Of a DNA stretch of 15,382 bases, positions 13,116 through 15,382 are shown piece by piece. The notes under the pieces were generated by a model. That model was not told the origin of the DNA. It did not search any database and saw only the letters and a list, made by a program, of their open reading frames with translations. The stretch spans positions 1-15,382 of the forward strand of contig JAADBR010000108.1 in assembly GCA_009995705.1 (NCBI GenBank), given 5' to 3'. The translations under genes were made by a program, and so were the position numbers. Each line of letters begins with the position of its first letter. Positions within the stretch are counted from its first letter, which is position 1. The stretch comes from Microcystis aeruginosa W13-11. GTDB lineage: Bacteria; Cyanobacteriota; Cyanobacteriia; Cyanobacteriales; Microcystaceae.

Positions 13116-13303
13116 ATCAGAAATTAGCTCGGCTGCAAAAATCAAAGATTTTCCCTTTGCAGAGGAGACTCTGAGACAGGAGGATAAAAAAGACAATAGA
13201 CAACCACAATGCCCATAAAAGCTAAGATTATCTCAAATTTATCTGGTTTTTCAGAAATTTTAACCCGATAGCGGCGATCAGTGAACTGAAAACTTACATC
13301 TGA

Positions 13304-13331
13304 TCAGTGATCACCGATAACTGATCACTGA
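13304..13331. repeat. Perfect 10 bp hairpin in a GATCAGTGA repeat cluster
   Basis: TCAGTGATCA (13304-13313) and TGATCACTGA (13322-13331) are exact inverted arms around an 8-base loop. Related units GATCAGTGA at 13277-13285 and GCTGATCA at 13335-13342 extend the cluster to about 65 bp. It sits 70-130 bp before the ndhB start, in the likely promoter or 5' leader. Confidence 0.65.
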
Positions 13332-13401
13332 ATCGCTGATCAAATGCCCTAAGCTTGTATTAAGCCTTTTTTAACTTCAAATTCCTTTAACCTCAATCAA
13401 T

Positions 13402-14943
13402 ATGGATTTTTCTAGTCTTGTTGCCAGTCAGCTAAACGCTGGCGTTATCTGGCCCGAAGGAATCCTGATTATTACCCTGATGGTGATTTTAATCGGCGAT
13501 TTAATCGTGGGACGGAGTGCCAGAAGTTGGCTGCCCTACGTTGCGATCGCTGGTCTGCTAGCTGCTGTGGTTGCTCTTTACTTTACCTGGGACAATCCGA
13601 AACCGGTGGCTTTTTTAGGGGCTTTTGAGGGGGATAATCTCAGTATCGTCTTTAGGGGGATTATTGCCCTTTCTACCGCCTCCACAGTGCTGATGTCGGT
13701 GCGTTATGTGGAACAAGCGGGAACCTCCCTAGCGGAATTTTTAGCCATTATGCTCACTGCGACTATCGGGGGAATGTTCCTATCCGGCGCTAGTGAATTG
13801 GTGATGATCTTCATCTCCCTAGAAATGCTCAGTATTTCCTCCTACCTAATGACCGGTTACATGAAGCGAGATCCTCGATCGAACGAGGCCGCCTTAAAAT
13901 ACCTGTTAATTGGAGCTTCTAGTTCGGCGATTTTCCTCTATGGTGTTTCCCTTCTCTACGGTTTATCCGGAGGTGAAACCAGTTTAAGTGCCATTGCCCA
14001 AAAATTAACCGCTGTTAACGGTGGTCAGTCCCTGGCCTTAGCGATATCATTAGTTTTTGTGATTGCCGGTATCGCCTTCAAAATTTCGGCGGTTCCCTTT
14101 CACCAGTGGACTCCTGATGTGTACGAAGGTTCACCCACTCCCGTGGTGGCTTTCCTCTCGGTGGGTTCCAAAGCGGCCGGTTTTGCCCTAGCAATTCGCC
14201 TATTAGTGACGGTTTTCGGTCTAGTCAGCGAACAATGGCGGTTTATCTTTATCGCTCTAGCCATTTTGAGCATGATCCTCGGCAACGTGGTCGCCTTAGC
14301 CCAAACTAGCATGAAACGGATGTTAGCCTATTCCTCGATCGGTCAGGCGGGTTTTGTCATGATTGGTTTAACCGCTGGTACTGACGCGGGTTACTCTAGC
14401 ATGATTTTCTATCTGTTAATTTACCTGTTCATGAACCTAGGGGCTTTTGCCTGTGTGATTCTCTTTGCTCTCAGGACTGGAACCGATCAGATCGCTGAGT
14501 ATTCGGGACTCTACCAGAAAGATCCGCTCCTAACCCTCTGTTTAAGCATCTGTCTGCTCTCTTTGGGCGGAATTCCGCCCCTAGCTGGCTTCTTTGGCAA
14601 GATTTATCTATTCTGGGCCGGTTGGCAAGCGGGACTTTATGCCCTCGTCCTCGTTGGTTTAGTCACGAGTGTGGCCTCGATTTACTACTATATCCGTGTG
14701 GTCAAAATGATGGTGGTCAAGGAACCCCAAGAGATGTCCGATGCGGTGAAAAATTACCCCGTTATCAATTGGACCCTTACTGGGATGCGTCCCCTACAGG
14801 TGGGTATTGTCCTCTCCCTAGTGGCCACTTCCCTGGCCGGTATCCTCTCCAATCCTCTCTTTACCCTAGCGACGGATTCCGTCACCACTACCCCTATCCT
14901 ACAATCGGCAACCCTGGTGACGGACATTTCCCAAGCAAATTGA
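13402..14943 (+). CDS. ndhB: NAD(P)H-quinone oxidoreductase subunit 2 (NdhB)
   Basis: A 513-residue polytopic protein with about fourteen membrane helices, the antiporter-like proton-pumping subunit of thylakoid NDH-1 (complex I, NuoN homologue) used in respiration and cyclic electron flow. Landmarks are the helix-5 glutamate in '[20 protein letters not shown]', the '[20 protein letters not shown]' lysine, the broken-helix lysine segment '[20 protein letters not shown]' followed by '[18 protein letters not shown]', '[20 protein letters not shown]', and '[20 protein letters not shown]'. The length fits the cyanobacterial protein. It is a single gene, divergent from pipX. Codon use and GC are higher than in the left half of the window, as expected of a core gene. 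Confidence 0.97.
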   Translation: MDFSSLVASQLNAGVIWPEGILIITLMVILIGDLIVGRSARSWLPYVAIAGLLAAVVALYFTWDNPKPVAFLGAFEGDNLSIVFRGIIALSTASTVLMSVRYVEQAGTSLAEFLAIMLTATIGGMFLSGASELVMIFISLEMLSISSYLMTGYMKRDPRSNEAALKYLLIGASSSAIFLYGVSLLYGLSGGETSLSAIAQKLTAVNGGQSLALAISLVFVIAGIAFKISAVPFHQWTPDVYEGSPTPVVAFLSVGSKAAGFALAIRLLVTVFGLVSEQWRFIFIALAILSMILGNVVALAQTSMKRMLAYSSIGQAGFVMIGLTAGTDAGYSSMIFYLLIYLFMNLGAFACVILFALRTGTDQIAEYSGLYQKDPLLTLCLSICLLSLGGIPPLAGFFGKIYLFWAGWQAGLYALVLVGLVTSVASIYYYIRVVKMMVVKEPQEMSDAVKNYPVINWTLTGMRPLQVGIVLSLVATSLAGILSNPLFTLATDSVTTTPILQSATLVTDISQAN

Positions 14944-14951
14944 GAATCCCT

Positions 14952-15003
14952 GTTGATTTATCTCAACTATCCTAGTCCTGTCTTAAGGTTGGGATAAATC
15001 AAC
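14952..15003. terminator. Long hairpin after ndhB (terminator or transposon end structure)
   Basis: GTTGATTTATCTCAAC (14952-14967) pairs with GTTGGGATAAATCAAC (14988-15003) over 16 positions with one G-T pair, leaving a 20-base loop. It starts 8 bp after the ndhB stop. No T-run follows on either strand, so intrinsic termination is uncertain. An alternative is the subterminal palindrome of the IS200/IS605-type element whose tnpB ends at 15075. Confidence 0.5.
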
Positions 15004-15074
15004 CACCTTATAGTTAGTAAAAGTATAGTTAAATATAGACAGACTAAATTCCATTTCAGAAATTCCCTTCACTT

Positions 15075-15382
15075 TTACTTCGAGAGATTGATTCTCCTTG
15101 GGTGAACTACGCACCGCTCTATCCCATAGCGGTTAAACACATTTGGGAATGCTTTTCGTAAGATTGAACCAGAATCCCCTTATCTGTACGATATAACCCT
15201 CGCGAAATTCTTTTTCCTGAAAAAACGGGTTTTTCAGTTATCTGTCCATAAACGGGGAGAGGATCGTCATTCAAAAAATTAGAAGCTGAGGTATAGGATT
15301 CTTCTTGAAGAATCACAGAGATTCCTTCTAATTGACATTTATAACTAATCATCTCAATTAATCGAGCATGAGGGATGGTCAC
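15075..15382 (-). pseudogene. tnpB: 3' end of a frameshifted tnpB (IS200/IS605 OrfB-type)
   Basis: From the right edge the frame reads 'IPHARLIEMISYKCQLEGIS', 'VILQEESYTSASNFLND' and 'GKRISRGLYRTDKGILVQS', the C-terminal part of IS1341-type TnpB, an RNA-guided RuvC nuclease that travels with IS200/IS605 elements. It then shifts and ends at TAG (15119). The proper ending continues in another frame, 'ILRKAFPNVFNRYGIERCVV' then 'HPRRINLSK', to TAA at 15077-15075. The expected link of about ten residues (DVNG.YN), which holds the third RuvC aspartate, is missing, so a short frameshifting deletion removed it. The rest of the gene lies outside the window. Confidence 0.8.

Larger units (their letters stand above)
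12894..13401. other. 508 bp divergent pipX/ndhB regulatory region
   Basis: No protein gene. From left to right it holds inverted arms TAAAATCAAGC (12947-12957) / GCTTGATTTTA (12999-13009) in the pipX leader, an NtcA-like half-match GTT-N8-TAC (13080-13093, consensus GTA-N8-TAC), a perfect 17 bp palindrome (13099-13115), and a cluster of GATCAGTGA-like repeats with a perfect hairpin (13304-13331). Neither ndhB nor pipX has a strong Shine-Dalgarno sequence. Confidence 0.6.

Noticed and set aside
14622..14975. 117-codon plus-strand frame over the end of ndhB
   Set aside because: Shadow of ndhB in another frame, Pro- and His-rich with no recognisable motif.
1..15382. CRISPR array or DGR template/reverse transcriptase within the window
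   Set aside because: No regularly spaced short repeats, no RT-like protein (no YxDD frame) and no second copy of the 3063-3158 segment were found by reading both strands.

Overview
The window is from a cyanobacterial chromosome. The evidence is the arrangement pipX-pipY-sepF-proC, an NDH-1 subunit ndhB, a DUF2227 protein, and scattered copies of the cyanobacterial octamer GCGATCGC (for example near 2483, 8351 and 13543). The style of the AT-rich left half (dense toxin-antitoxin pairs, interspersed repeats, IS remnants, AAA-like conflict-type proteins) recalls Microcystis or a close relative. That genus assignment is inference from remembered gene style, not a database match.

Layout. Positions 1-5175 are an accessory island. 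It holds the N-terminal stub of an unidentified gene, a clipped antitoxin, a small antitoxin coupled by ATGA to a dead four-helix-bundle gene, two diverged HigBA-like toxin-antitoxin (TA) pairs on the minus strand each preceded by a copy of a ~400 bp noncoding repeat, a Tat/lipoprotein-type FGE-sulfatase-fold protein, a two-gene cassette of tiny helical and coiled-coil membrane proteins, and a third TA pair on the plus strand. Positions 5296-6720 encode an AAA-like (AAA_35-type) ATPase with an N-terminal vWA-MoxR-associated-type helix-turn-helix. A ~600 bp gap with a hairpin and an orphan promoter follows. Next come a YkgJ-type cysteine-cluster protein, tRNA-Val(TAC), a DUF2227 membrane protein and a GT39-like membrane glycosyltransferase. 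From 10128 rightward the window is core genome: proC, sepF, pipY and pipX, all minus, then divergent ndhB. The right edge is the 3' end of a broken IS200/IS605-type tnpB.

How genes work together. PipX is the nitrogen co-regulator that shuttles between PII and NtcA. PipY is its co-transcribed PLP-binding partner. SepF is the FtsZ membrane anchor and ProC makes proline. The TA pairs and AAA-like protein suggest a stress or defence island kept beside core genes.

Most interesting signal: the last ~30 codons of the FGE-fold lipoprotein (3063-3158) look like the variable repeat of a diversity-generating retroelement. About fifteen codons, almost all NNC, sit in a fixed scaffold, in a gene whose preceding Asn codons are all AAT. 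No reverse transcriptase or template repeat is visible here, so it would have to be a remote target. Second is the pair of ~400 bp repeats, each carrying a consensus promoter and conserved hairpins, which are far more alike than the TA genes they accompany.
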